A stretch of DNA of 64,000 bases from Candidatus Zhuqueibacterota bacterium. GTDB taxonomy: Bacteria > Zhuqueibacterota > Zhuqueibacteria > Zhuqueibacterales > Zhuqueibacteraceae. The position numbers were made by a program, and so were the translations under genes. The DNA lies in the NCBI GenBank assembly GCA_022616415.1, contig JAKEEU010000031.1, forward strand, positions 1 to 64,000, read 5' to 3'. Positions 9,118 to 18,564 of the stretch are shown one piece after another (positions within the stretch are counted from its first letter, which is position 1; each line of letters begins with the position of its first letter). The notes under the pieces are model-generated. The model was not told the DNA's origin. It saw only the letters and a list, made by a program, of their open reading frames with translations, and did not search any database.

Positions 9118-11247
9118 CTATTGCTCAAGCGCTGGTGCTGGTTTAGATTTCAAGATTTTATACCTTTTGTATGTATGGTAACCATAGTAAATAAGGCAGC
9201 TAGCTAATAAGAAACCTACCACCCACCAATGCCACTCTCCTGTTGGTATGAGATTTTCCAATAAACCGTAGACCATTGCACACGTGCCAAAGGCTACAAC
9301 GAATTTTTTTACCTCTTGCTTAGCTGGCTCTAAGAATTTTAAAAACAAATTTTTTAATCTTCCTTGAGTGAAAATACTAATCACAGTTTTGTAAGGGAAA
9401 ATACCAATAATGATCAATAATAATCCGCCCATGATAGCTCTCTGAGCCCACTTTTTTGCCCTACTAAGCTCGACAATCGTACTTCGAAGCTTGTCATTGA
9501 AAATTTGTCTATCCGCCTCAAGCTCTTTGATCTTGCTCTCAAGAGTTCTCTGTCTTTCGATTCGGTTTTCCTCGGTAGCCCGTTGTTTTTGAATATTGAA
9601 ATAGCTAATCTCGTCATCTAGCCGAGGCAAAAGTCTTTCGAGAAATGCTTTTGCTTTTCCCCATAAAGAACTGTCAAAAACTGCGGTTGCTTGTTTTTTC
9701 AAAAACACAATTTCCTGCTCTATTTGGTGCCGCTTTAATGCTTCTTTATAATGTGCTTTGGTTTCCAAATGATTTGAATCCAAACTCATAACTTGCGAGA
9801 AATAGAATTCAACACGATCCCAATTGAAATTCTTTAGTGCATCTACTCCAAGAATATACCATGATTTGATCTGCGCTTCTTCATAACGCTTTTTAGCTTC
9901 TTTATCATTGGGATCTAGTTTAATAACTTGAGAAAAATAGAACCTAGCTTGTTCCCAATTTGAACTATCCATTGCAACCAAACCAAGAACATACCACGAT
10001 TCGATCTCGGCTTGCTTTTGTTTCTCACTCGCAGCTAAGCGTCGTCTTGGATCAAAAATGCTGACTGCAATAAAACCTTCTTTCGCCTCTATGAGTTTTT
10101 TCTCTTTCAATGCCTTTTCCCGTTCTGACAACTCTATACCCTTCTGAAGAGCTTCTTCGGCTCTATGGTAAATGATATCCGCCTCTTCAATTACCCCACG
10201 CTTTGCTTGCGCTCGGTTAATACCCTTATGGGCGCGCTTCTCCAGTTCCTGATTACCATCAGCATAAGATAAAGATTTTTCATAAGCTTGAATAGCTTGC
10301 TGCAAAGTTTCCAGTTGATGTGCTAATCTTTCCCCTTTTTGAAACCATAGATCACATAATTTTCTTCGAACAGCTTTAAATTTATTCTCGATAGAAATGC
10401 TTGTTGGATAATCAACACGCAAGACTTCAAGCTCATTGTGAATCTGCGTCAACTTTGAAATGTCATTCTGAGATATAGCTTCCGATGCTTGCATGAGACT
10501 TTCAACCCGCTTTAAACCTTTTAATGCATTCACATTCTTAGAATCATAATCCAAAATTGTGTCAAACTCCTCCTTGGCACTATTCAGATTATCCTGATTT
10601 TCATAAATTGTGCCCAATGCTAAATGAGCTTCGGCATGCATTGGATCCCAATATACTGCTTTGCGAAACACCTTTTGAGCATCTGAGGTTTGATTTGATT
10701 TTTGCAAAGTAACACCCCATAAATAGTAAATCTTGGCATCAGTCGACTTTATTTTTGCGAGCTTCTCATACATTTCCGCGGCTTTAAGAGATTGCCCTTT
10801 TTTCTCGTAATATTCTGTCAATTTCGTAATCGTGTTTGTATCAGTAGAATCTAATTGCACAATGACTGTATATTGGTTAATTGCTTCTTCCTGCTTACCC
10901 ATTTCCTCATAGACTCTAGCCAATTCCAAACGATAGGCTTTGTTACGCGGAGCTTTATCTATGGCCCTTTTTAAGTTATCTATAAGACTTTGCCGGAAAT
11001 CCGTACTTGTAGTTAATAATTCTCTGGAGACCCGGCTCAATAAATAATACGCACGACCAGCTAATGCGGAGTCATTTTTAGCTTCTTTTATAATTTCATT
11101 ACAAATTTTCTCTGCTTCGTCGTACTTTTGGGCAGTTATGGCCGCTTCAGCTTTCGCTAGTTTATCCTGTTTTTGAAAGACAAAACTAAAGCAAAAACCA
11201 ACTGCCAGAGACAAAATCAGCACTGTGCATATCACCAATTTCTTCAT
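9118..11247 (-). CDS. Exported TPR-repeat protein with C-terminal membrane segments
   Basis: 709 residues. An N-terminal signal or anchor helix (residues 1-25) is followed by about ten tetratricopeptide repeats across 30-520; two nearly repeated units (SWYVLGLVAMDSSNWEQARF and SWYILGVDALKNFNWDRVEF) show internal duplication. A charged coiled coil (about 525-590) leads into three hydrophobic segments between roughly 600 and 695. TPR arrays are scaffolds for protein binding; the architecture suggests an envelope scaffold, but I do not recognise the family. ATG 11247 has a GAGGGA ribosome-binding site 7-12 bases upstream. Codon use is clearly AT-richer than in the housekeeping genes, as in the next gene. 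Its promoter is not evident. Confidence 0.75.
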   Translation of the reverse strand: MKKLVICTVLILSLAVGFCFSFVFQKQDKLAKAEAAITAQKYDEAEKICNEIIKEAKNDSALAGRAYYLLSRVSRELLTTSTDFRQSLIDNLKRAIDKAPRNKAYRLELARVYEEMGKQEEAINQYTVIVQLDSTDTNTITKLTEYYEKKGQSLKAAEMYEKLAKIKSTDAKIYYLWGVTLQKSNQTSDAQKVFRKAVYWDPMHAEAHLALGTIYENQDNLNSAKEEFDTILDYDSKNVNALKGLKRVESLMQASEAISQNDISKLTQIHNELEVLRVDYPTSISIENKFKAVRRKLCDLWFQKGERLAHQLETLQQAIQAYEKSLSYADGNQELEKRAHKGINRAQAKRGVIEEADIIYHRAEEALQKGIELSEREKALKEKKLIEAKEGFIAVSIFDPRRRLAASEKQKQAEIESWYVLGLVAMDSSNWEQARFYFSQVIKLDPNDKEAKKRYEEAQIKSWYILGVDALKNFNWDRVEFYFSQVMSLDSNHLETKAHYKEALKRHQIEQEIVFLKKQATAVFDSSLWGKAKAFLERLLPRLDDEISYFNIQKQRATEENRIERQRTLESKIKELEADRQIFNDKLRSTIVELSRAKKWAQRAIMGGLLLIIIGIFPYKTVISIFTQGRLKNLFLKFLEPAKQEVKKFVVAFGTCAMVYGLLENLIPTGEWHWWVVGFLLASCLIYYGYHTYKRYKILKSKPAPALEQ

Positions 11248-11355
11248 AAGAGTCCCTCTTCAGATTGATTGCCAAAAACCGTTTGCTATATTCTTAGGTA
11301 AACTTGGTAGCAATATTCAATTTTAGAAAAGCGCACAACAGCTCAATTAAATACT

Positions 11356-12852
11356 TTATTCTGGAAATGGCGGTGGTATAGGTAGTCGGGACTTTGTTTC
11401 ACAAGATTTTTTCTCGCAAGGCGCTAATGCTAAGGCCCCAAGAACACTTATCCCGGCAATGCCTGCTCCAGTAACCGTCTTCCGCCACCATCCTTTTAAA
11501 AAGCATTGATAAAACCACGAGGATTCATCAATGCCAAACTCTTTCTTTTTTATCTCTTTAGCAAGTCGATCAATGCGACAAGGATAATATTTCTCTAAGC
11601 CATCTTCTTTTGACGAATAATCTTCAAAACTATTAGTACGTACGTTATAAGCTTTTATTTCAACCCTGATTTTCTGCTGTTCCTTCGCAAACTTAGCGAC
11701 CAAAGGTTTTAGTTTTACAGCACCTATAAGAATTTTGTCATAACTTTTCAATTTCGGATTGTTAATCAGGAAATTACGCAGATCTTCTTCGCTGACATCC
11801 AGGCTTGTATCGACCCTAGTTAGATCTAAAACATCCGGGACGGATAGCCGCGAGAAAAGGCGGTCAGAAATTTGTTTTGTTTCCCAAAGTGATACATTGG
11901 GGGAATAGATATTGAAAATCCCAACTTTGCTCCCCACCAATCTGAGTTTTTTAATTGTTCCATCGCTGTATGTCATAAAGCAACTCTTAGTTGCTAATTT
12001 TTGGTCAATGCTTAAACCAACGACAGACAAAAAAGGTTGACGTAAACCGACATTCAATGACGTCCAGATTTCACCATCACGGCTATAAAAAATACCGTTA
12101 TTTTCCGTAGCGATTATAAGGGTGTGACGTTTGGCGTATTCACAAGCGATAAAAAAGTTCACATTTAGGGGGGAGCCTGCAATAGAAATATCTGACCAGA
12201 TAGCAATTTCATCTAGAATTCTAATTTTGTAGATGCCTTGATTTGTTCCGGCCAAAAGCAAATGTGAGCTATCTGGCAGAATTACCAAGGCACGAATTTG
12301 TGGTAGATCAGTTTTTTTAGAACGTGTAGTCAATGTTTGCCATATGACACCCCGATCAAGGCTTCTAAAAAGATGATTAGGCGTTGCAGCATAAAGTAAA
12401 CTATCATCATTAGAATCAAACGCCATAGCAAGAACTTGTGAGTCTTGTAGCGCTGTGCCAACAGGGTCCCATTGCCATGTCTTTCTATTTAACAAATGTA
12501 ATCCTCTGTTCGTGCAAGCATAAATTGATTCATTGCTTTGAGAATGATGTCTGATAAGTTGATAAACCTTTTTATCTTTTAATCCAATGTCGATCCATTG
12601 CTTTCCACTATCGGAGTTATAATAATACACCCCATTTCCTGAGATGGCAACATATACCTCGCTTAAAGACTCAGTGCCCTTCGGAATCACAAGAAAAGTA
12701 TCAAATTGTTTCGCCCTTAACGATTTCGGGTCAATCTTTATTACATCAACCCACTTGTTTTTAGATTTGTCTTCAGCGCTTGCTTTTAATGTAAATGAAA
12801 AAAAGATGTCCATTACTAGCAAAAACGCGAGGACGTCACGATTCGATGACAT
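11356..12852 (-). CDS. Exported beta-propeller-like (BNR/sortilin-type) protein with C-terminal membrane anchor
   Basis: 498 residues from ATG 12852; an upstream in-frame ATG at 12909 would put 19 non-signal residues before a good signal peptide (VLAFLLVMDIFFSFTLKASA). The body holds repeated strands of a six- or seven-bladed propeller with Asp-box-like turns: NSDSGKQWIDIG, LFRSLDRGVIWQTL, FYSRDGEIWTSL. A C-terminal domain follows, then a glycine-rich helix (AGIAGISVLGALALAP) and a Pro-rich tail. No enzyme motif is visible; propellers of this kind often bind ligands or glycans. AT-rich like the TPR gene 108 bases downstream, with which it may form a lineage-specific surface module. Confidence 0.7.
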   Translation of the reverse strand: MSSNRDVLAFLLVMDIFFSFTLKASAEDKSKNKWVDVIKIDPKSLRAKQFDTFLVIPKGTESLSEVYVAISGNGVYYYNSDSGKQWIDIGLKDKKVYQLIRHHSQSNESIYACTNRGLHLLNRKTWQWDPVGTALQDSQVLAMAFDSNDDSLLYAATPNHLFRSLDRGVIWQTLTTRSKKTDLPQIRALVILPDSSHLLLAGTNQGIYKIRILDEIAIWSDISIAGSPLNVNFFIACEYAKRHTLIIATENNGIFYSRDGEIWTSLNVGLRQPFLSVVGLSIDQKLATKSCFMTYSDGTIKKLRLVGSKVGIFNIYSPNVSLWETKQISDRLFSRLSVPDVLDLTRVDTSLDVSEEDLRNFLINNPKLKSYDKILIGAVKLKPLVAKFAKEQQKIRVEIKAYNVRTNSFEDYSSKEDGLEKYYPCRIDRLAKEIKKKEFGIDESSWFYQCFLKGWWRKTVTGAGIAGISVLGALALAPCEKKSCETKSRLPIPPPFPE

Positions 12853-12950
12853 GGCTGTGCTTTTCCGTTGGTTCAAAAATTGAGTTGCGGCAATATCATA
12901 AAAAATCACAATTCCAGGCTTATTTACACCTGCCTATTTTTTTATAAATA

Positions 12951-15900
12951 TCATTTAACCAAAGTAATCCGTCGCTGCATCTTGAAATCTCCGGCCTGCA
13001 AAGACAGAATGTAAACACCGCTGCCAATTTTCACACCGTTTTGATCGTCGCCCTCCCACTGCAAGTAATGCCGCCCTTTCCCCCACACCCTGCCATCGCT
13101 TAACACACTCACCTGCCTTCCCATTATGTCAAAAATTTTCAGCCACACCGGAGCGGCTTGTGGCAAAGAAAATGAAAGGATCGTTTCATTGTTGAACGGG
13201 TTCGGATAATTGGGATGCAATTGAAATTCGTTCGGTAAATCTTGCAGCGTGGTAGTACGGCCCTGAGTGAAGGCAGCAGTGCCGACTATAAGCTCAAACC
13301 GGCCTGGCAGCAGCTCGCCAAGCTCCTTATAAGTATAGTGTCCGTTTTTTCTTAAATCTTTCAAGATTTGATGATTTTTGTCAAAAAGATGGATCGCAAA
13401 CTGATCCGGAACCGCGACAAGGTTCTCGAACCGGAGCGTGGTTAATTCGTTTTTAAGATTCGTCTTGACTTCAAACTCCCATACGGCGCCTTCGGGAAAA
13501 GGCGTCCGGAAATCACCAGCAAAATCGCCTGATTTGTCAGCCCAATCCTGGTGAGGGAAATAAACCGCAACGTAATCTCCAATGGGTGGAGGCTCATAAA
13601 GATCGTAAACATCCCAATCATCAGCCGCCTCCGGCCGGACACCGGCAAAATTATCAAGATCGGCAGTACGGTCACAGCGGGCTTCAATGCGGATACTCCA
13701 GCCGTCTCCTCCGGTTTCTTTCGTAAACGCAGAATGCGAAGTCGAGCTTGTTCGTTGAGGGATAGTCGGCCGGATTTCCATAGTGTGTACGCTATCAGAA
13801 CGGATCGCATAGCCTTCCCACGGCCAAAGCGCAGGCGGTTTATTGCGCCAACCATCACCTTGATAAATCCAGATTTGTTCTTTCAGATGTTCGGCGTTGC
13901 CGGAAAAGCGCAAGCTATCCAGCGGCACCGAGAAATTGAAAGGCACGCCAAAAAGATTCCAACCCGGTTCCAGCTTGATCTTGCGGAAGTTTTTGGTTTC
14001 ACCACAAACAGCATCGGCGTAATCTGAGGTGCGCACGGTTTTGCCTGCTCCGACTTTGATCGGCTTGTGGGACTTGTTCACAATCAGCCAAAAGGCGCGA
14101 CCAGGCTCAAAACCTCGAAAGTTATTCTCGCCCAGTTCATAGTAACTGCCATTGTGATAATCAAATAAACGCCAAGTTATGCCCATATCGTATGGGCCAA
14201 AATAATTTCTAAATACGTCTTCGGGCTTGCTATTATTTAACCAAAGCGGAATCGAGAACAGGCGATAGGCGTTTTGCCGATCACCAGTCGGCTGAGAAGC
14301 CTGGCGACCGCTCGAATCGACGCGGGTGAGCACACTATCGTTTAACATGACACTCAAAGAATAGTGATCGCCCGAACTTTTAGGCAAGCGGCTGTGATTC
14401 CCTGAGCTATCGCTCGCGACAAAATAATAATCGACGCCTCGCTCGGTCACCATATGACCCGGTAAGGCGACGGAAGCTCTCCCGGTGCAGTCTATAAGCT
14501 TATAAACAGAATCACCGCCCTGCCAATAATATAAAGTGCAGGATGGAACTTTAGTGAAAGTATCTCGAACTGCAAAAGCCAGCGTCAGAGTTTCATTAAA
14601 AGACACAGAGCAGGGAGGTGCATGCGCAATCAATGGCGGTTCCACATCCACTCCTCTGCCTCGCAACGGCACTTTAAGAATCGGCATTTTCCAGGCATTA
14701 CTTGCAATGCTCAAAATGGCACTATAATCTTTTAAAGCTTTTGGTGTGAACTTGATGTCAATGATGAGATTACTATCCGGAGGCGCGATCTTTTGACGCG
14801 CTTGCGCCGTGAATATCGTATCTGGCTTTACCCTGACCGAATCGATTCTGAGTGTATCACATCCTTTATTTGGCACACGCAAGCTGTGAACTCCGATACG
14901 GCCTACACCAACCTCACCAAAATTAAGCGTATCCGGCTTCGCTGTAACCAGTCCCGGCGCACAACCTATGCCTTTCAAAACAATGACACTATCGGCAGTA
15001 TCAGCATTAGAATGAACATGCAAGTTGTCACCGTAAGGAATCGTATCCTTCGGCGTATAAGTGACACATATCGTCATGCTATTTTCAGGCGAAACCATTC
15101 CTGACCGTGGGGCAATGCTAAAGATAGCTTCTTGGCTCACCGATATATCCTTGATGTCAAGCGGCCGATTCCCTTTGTTCTTAATCGTGAAGCACCAAGG
15201 TAAACTATCACCGATAGCAACTTTTCCAAAATCATGAATCGAATCAGATAAGAAAGCAATCGGTTTCTGAATTCCCCGCCCATTCAAAATAAGCACAGAA
15301 TCGCCAAAGCGTGAATTCTTGCTAATCCTGAGTGTATCCGGATAATCTTTGGCTTGCTGCGGAAAAAAAGACACTTGAAAAGTCATCGAATCACCCGCTT
15401 TTATGTGAGCGGTGTCAGGCCAAATTTTATAAGCCAGATTGTTGCTAAGAGCCATTCGGTTAATCTTTAAAATATAACGTCCGGTATTTTTGATGGCAAA
15501 ATTCCATCTTGCCGTGTCGCCGGTCAAAACTTCGCCAAAATCATAAAACGTTGTTGAAAATTTTGGCACGGCTGCAACGCCTCTTCCTATGTAAGTAAAT
15601 ATACTATCTCCGTCGGTAGCGTTGCTTATTATAGCGATGCTGGCGCAATATTCTACCGTATCGGTAGGAACGAATTCTGCAAGAATTGATAAAGTTGCCG
15701 GAATATAGGTAACCGCGAAAGTGTCTTGCAAAATGCGCTTGGGTGAATCCAGGCGAAGCTTGCATGAATCGAGTTTACAAGAGTCAAGCCAGCAATCCTT
15801 GCGAATAGTTACGCCACGGAAAACAAATGACGAGTCGCCGGTGCTGGTTATTTTGAAAAGTGCGCTGCGCATGCTATCAACCGGCACATCGCAGAAGTTA

Positions 15901-16052
15901 TGGCAAAGTGGCTGCACTGAAATCCGATTCAAGGCCGCGGACTGAGATTCACTCGCCTTTTTTTCTGTACTGATGATTTGGAGAGTTTGGCCCTGACTCG
16001 AGGCTATTGCCACAATAATGCCGGCAATAATGAATTGTGCCTGAATCTTCAT
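12951..16052 (-). CDS. Secreted choice-of-anchor-D repeat protein with T9SS-type C-terminal sorting domain
   Basis: 1033 residues from ATG 16052, chosen because the signal peptide starts at MKIQAQFIIAGIIVAI; ATG 16079 adds nine residues. Four immunoglobulin-like ASPM-SPD-2-Hydin (choice-of-anchor-D) repeats of about 100 residues occupy roughly 40-470; cores include FYDFGEVLTGDTARWNFAIK, IHDFGKVAIGDSLPWCFTIK and LNFGEVGVGRIGVHSL. A middle region of unknown fold follows, then a typical sorting or FlgD-Ig-like domain of 85 residues beginning HPNYPNPFNNETILSFSLPQ and ending GSGVYILSLQAGDFKMQR. Such domains direct secretion across the outer membrane through type IX machinery in FCB bacteria. Likely a surface or secreted adhesin-like protein. 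No catalytic motif seen. Confidence 0.85.
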   Translation of the reverse strand: MKIQAQFIIAGIIVAIASSQGQTLQIISTEKKASESQSAALNRISVQPLCHNFCDVPVDSMRSALFKITSTGDSSFVFRGVTIRKDCWLDSCKLDSCKLRLDSPKRILQDTFAVTYIPATLSILAEFVPTDTVEYCASIAIISNATDGDSIFTYIGRGVAAVPKFSTTFYDFGEVLTGDTARWNFAIKNTGRYILKINRMALSNNLAYKIWPDTAHIKAGDSMTFQVSFFPQQAKDYPDTLRISKNSRFGDSVLILNGRGIQKPIAFLSDSIHDFGKVAIGDSLPWCFTIKNKGNRPLDIKDISVSQEAIFSIAPRSGMVSPENSMTICVTYTPKDTIPYGDNLHVHSNADTADSVIVLKGIGCAPGLVTAKPDTLNFGEVGVGRIGVHSLRVPNKGCDTLRIDSVRVKPDTIFTAQARQKIAPPDSNLIIDIKFTPKALKDYSAILSIASNAWKMPILKVPLRGRGVDVEPPLIAHAPPCSVSFNETLTLAFAVRDTFTKVPSCTLYYWQGGDSVYKLIDCTGRASVALPGHMVTERGVDYYFVASDSSGNHSRLPKSSGDHYSLSVMLNDSVLTRVDSSGRQASQPTGDRQNAYRLFSIPLWLNNSKPEDVFRNYFGPYDMGITWRLFDYHNGSYYELGENNFRGFEPGRAFWLIVNKSHKPIKVGAGKTVRTSDYADAVCGETKNFRKIKLEPGWNLFGVPFNFSVPLDSLRFSGNAEHLKEQIWIYQGDGWRNKPPALWPWEGYAIRSDSVHTMEIRPTIPQRTSSTSHSAFTKETGGDGWSIRIEARCDRTADLDNFAGVRPEAADDWDVYDLYEPPPIGDYVAVYFPHQDWADKSGDFAGDFRTPFPEGAVWEFEVKTNLKNELTTLRFENLVAVPDQFAIHLFDKNHQILKDLRKNGHYTYKELGELLPGRFELIVGTAAFTQGRTTTLQDLPNEFQLHPNYPNPFNNETILSFSLPQAAPVWLKIFDIMGRQVSVLSDGRVWGKGRHYLQWEGDDQNGVKIGSGVYILSLQAGDFKMQRRITLVK

Positions 16053-16079
16053 TATGCTCAGAAAAAAGCTATATATCAC

Positions 16080-16678
16080 ATTATCGCAAACGAAGCTTTT
16101 TGTCTTCGAATAATAGAAATGCCCTTCCCTGTCCCAACCGCATCAAAAGATGCTGATAAAAAATAAACAAAGAGAGTAACCGGTGTGATCAATCGCGCGT
16201 GGTGGTAGCAGTGCGTGGAGGGAACCTTTCAGCCCCAAGCGCCGGGTTTTAGTATGACCGCTTACTGCATGCGATGCAGTGCTGTCTGGCCGTTATAGAG
16301 TAATTTTCTCAGGTAGAATCCCAATTATCGACAAAAAATTCTTGCCGACACGATGTAAATCTCGTGGGGTGGAAATAATCATCTTTTCCCTCCTTAACTT
16401 TTAAAAAACTCCAACTTTGCCTAAAAATCATACCTCTCTCCGAGAGGCATGTTCAATTGTTTGTTTTATCGAACTTTGACGATTTGATAGACCCTTCTAT
16501 ACAATAAATAATATAAGGCAGGAAAATTTAAGTGTCAAGCACAAAATGCAATATCTAAGCAGTGCTACACACTACAAATAGCGTAGCGTAGTTGCGACAC
16601 TTGCAGACAGGAAGGAACAGATTTAGGTGAGACGAAAGCGCCGAAAGCAAGGTCAGTATTTAAACTTCCATTAAAGAT
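16080..16678. other. 600-base region without a convincing gene
   Basis: No open frame here has coding character. A GC-richer patch at about 16180-16310 stands out from its AT-rich surroundings and contains a perfect 7-base-pair hairpin with a three-base loop, ACTGCAT-GCG-ATGCAGT (16264-16280). It could be a structured RNA or decayed sequence; it matches no riboswitch or RNA class I can recognise. The rest (16310-16670) is AT-rich and may carry promoters, but nothing firm can be called. Confidence 0.4.
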
Positions 16679-17389
16679 TCAAAGCTTCACCACCTCCCTC
16701 ACCCCCCTCGCCACCTCCACACACGCCTGCGCGAGCACTTCAATGGAATCGATAACCGGCAGGTCATTCGAAAGGAAGTTGCGAACGAGACTCAGCTCGG
16801 TGCAGCCGAGGATGATGCCCTGGGCGCGGCGTTCGAGGAGGTCGCGACCGGCAGCGAGGGCTTCGCGGAAGCGTTTCTCGCCGGCTTTGATGGCATAGAG
16901 GGAGGTCATGACTTCTTTTTGGCGGGAGGCGTCGGGGACGATGATTTCGCAATTCGAGGGCGCGAAGAGCTTTTGATAAACGCCACTTTGGATCATGCCG
17001 TCGGTGGCGAGCAGGCCGAGGCGGCGGATATTCGGCCAGCGTTCAGTGGCAGCGCGATACACTTCTTCGATAAGATGCAAAATGGAAACGCTTACCGCGG
17101 CTTGCAATTCAGGAAAAAAATGGTGGATGCTGTTGCACGGAATCGCGATGAAGTCCGCGCCGGCGGAGGCGAGCATTTGCAGCCCCTTGCTCGCGAGCGG
17201 CACCGGGGATTCGCCTTTGCCTTGGATGGCGGCGGTGCGATCCGGAATTTGCGGCAGGTTGCAGATCACCACCGGCAGATGCTCTTGATCTTGCTTGGCC
17301 GGGGTGAGCGCGATGATGCGCTCGAACAGGCGGCTAGTGGCTTCCGGACCCATACCGCCGAGAATCCCAATAGTGTGAAAGGGTGCCAT
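16679..17389 (-). CDS. Aspartate/glutamate racemase family protein
   Basis: 236 residues, usual family length. The N-terminal GILGGMGPEAT is the family signature; the two catalytic cysteines are C85 in PCNSIHH and C196 in LGCTELS, which flank the substrate carboxylate and move the alpha proton in a cofactor-free two-base mechanism. GGMGPEAT and NxP near residue 44 favour aspartate racemase over MurI glutamate racemase. It would supply D-aspartate or related D-amino acids for wall or signalling use. It stands alone, followed by a TGGA-rich spacer upstream and a gene-poor stretch downstream. Confidence 0.88.
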   Translation of the reverse strand: MAPFHTIGILGGMGPEATSRLFERIIALTPAKQDQEHLPVVICNLPQIPDRTAAIQGKGESPVPLASKGLQMLASAGADFIAIPCNSIHHFFPELQAAVSVSILHLIEEVYRAATERWPNIRRLGLLATDGMIQSGVYQKLFAPSNCEIIVPDASRQKEVMTSLYAIKAGEKRFREALAAGRDLLERRAQGIILGCTELSLVRNFLSNDLPVIDSIEVLAQACVEVARGVREVVKL

Positions 17390-17480
17390 TGGATTGATGG
17401 ATCAATGGATTATTGGATTGTTGGATTGATGGGTTTTGTATTGCTTGTTGTGCATAACTCCATCAATCCACCGATGCAGC
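17388..17480 (-). repeat. TGGA-rich palindromic spacer, copy 2
   Basis: GGATTGATGGATCAATGG at the left, with further TTGGATTG units, is answered by CTCCATCAATCCACC near 17458-17472. It abuts the racemase start codon. Same family as the copies at 8430, 17680, 18419 and 19085. Confidence 0.7.
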
Positions 17481-17490
17481 ATTCAATATT

Positions 17491-17616
17491 TTATTCGGGA
17501 TGATATTCTTCGATATTATCAGAGGCGCGAGTGACCCAGGAACCTTCGTCTCGTTTCTTCTCCAAGCTTTCAAGCAATCGCCAAAGATTGTTCTCCACTT
17601 CATAGTGCAAAACATC
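17491..17616 (-). pseudogene. Possible small gene remnant between two repeat copies
   Basis: The frame from 17616 down to a TAA at 17491 encodes 41 charged residues with coding character (LHYEVENNLWRLLESLEKKR, then SWVTRASDNIEEYHPE). It has no ATG; an ideal GGAGG plus ATG lies just upstream near 17630 but in another frame and reads only five plausible residues before diverging. This looks like a small gene with one frameshift, or the last exon-like piece of a lost gene. It lies between TGGA-rich copies 2 and 3. Function unknown. Confidence 0.3.
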
Positions 17617-17679
17617 CAATATTCTGTCATTTTTTCCTCCACTGACTTATAGTAATCTTCACCATTGCCCGATTACCAC

Positions 17680-17757
17680 TCCACCAATCCAGTAATCCAA
17701 AACTTCATCACCCCAACAATCCAGTGATCCACCAATCCATCAATCCAACACTCCGGA
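17680..17757 (-). repeat. TGGA-rich spacer, copy 3 (single arm)
   Basis: Only the complementary arm is clear: CCACCAATCCAGTAATCCA, then CAATCCAGTGATCCACCAAT and CCATCAATCCAACACTCC. It ends at the stop codon of the M50 protease gene. It could pair with copy 2, about 200 bases away, enclosing the small remnant between them. Confidence 0.65.
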
Positions 17758-17758
17758 T

Positions 17759-18406
17759 TCAGAAATAGCCAAATCTGATTCCGGCGAGGAGCCAGCCGAA
17801 AAGATCCACGAGCGGGCCGATGATTCTCCAAAAAATCGACACGCCGGCGACTTGGCCAAAGATGATCAAGCCAATCAGCACAAAGGGGCCATAACTTTCA
17901 AATCGGGCGTAACGCCTGGCCGCCTCGGGCGAGAGCAGGCCACTGAGAATCTTGCTGCCATCCAGCGGCTGAATCGGGATGAGGTTGAAAAACGCCAATA
18001 CCAGATTAATGAAAATGGCATAACGCACCATCGAGAAGAAAAAGCCGGACCCTTCCGGCAATTGCAGGAGGTTCGCCTCATTCATTCGGTAGATGGCGCT
18101 AAAAACCGCCGCGAGAATGACGTTGGACACCGGCCCGGCGAGGGCGACCCACAGCATGTCGCGTGGCGGATTTTTGAAGTTGCTCGGATCCACCGGCACC
18201 GGCTTGGCCCACCCGAAGTTTGCGATGAACAGCAGTATTGTGCCGAACGGGTCGAGATGCTTGAGCGGATTCAGCGTCAATCTGCCCATCAAGCGCGCCG
18301 TCGGGTCGCCCAAACGGTTCGCCACGTACGCATGCGCGTACTCGTGAAACGTCAAGGCGATCAAAATCGGCGGACCGGCGAAGAGGATTTTATTGATAAG
18401 GTCCAC
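17759..18406 (-). CDS. Site-2 protease family (M50) membrane metalloprotease
   Basis: 215 residues, a compact M50B (YwhC-like) protein with five to six membrane segments. The zinc site is complete: H21-E22-x2-H25 in TFHEYAHAY and the third ligand D149 in PLDGSKIL; the PDZ and CBS domains of larger relatives are absent. Family members cut transmembrane segments of substrate proteins within the membrane. A TGGA-rich repeat lies immediately on each side, so the gene is probably its own transcription unit. Substrate unknown. Confidence 0.92.
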   Translation of the reverse strand: MDLINKILFAGPPILIALTFHEYAHAYVANRLGDPTARLMGRLTLNPLKHLDPFGTILLFIANFGWAKPVPVDPSNFKNPPRDMLWVALAGPVSNVILAAVFSAIYRMNEANLLQLPEGSGFFFSMVRYAIFINLVLAFFNLIPIQPLDGSKILSGLLSPEAARRYARFESYGPFVLIGLIIFGQVAGVSIFWRIIGPLVDLFGWLLAGIRFGYF

Positions 18407-18418
18407 GATAATCTTTTA

Positions 18419-18562
18419 ATTGGAGTATTGGATTGTTGGAGTGATGAATTTTTGGATCATTGGATAGCTGGATTGATGGATCAATGGATTGATGCAACAT
18501 TGCAAAACTCCATCAATCCACCAATCCAATAATTCAGTGATCCAACCATCCATCACTCCGTT
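18419..18562 (-). repeat. TGGA-rich palindromic spacer, copy 4 (longest)
   Basis: About 140 bases of TGGAGTATTGGATTGTTGGA-type units, then after a short centre (TGCAACATTGCAAAA) the complementary units CTCCATCAATCCACCAATCC and CCATCCATCACTCC. The arms are imperfect but extensive. It fills nearly the whole gap between the biotin-carrier gene and the M50 protease gene. Confidence 0.75.
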
Positions 18563-18564
18563 CA

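Noticed and set aside
16180-16310. SAM-riboswitch-like words (GTGGAGGGAA)
   Set aside because: The SAM-I core and its downstream pairing words are absent, and the neighbouring genes have no methionine link.
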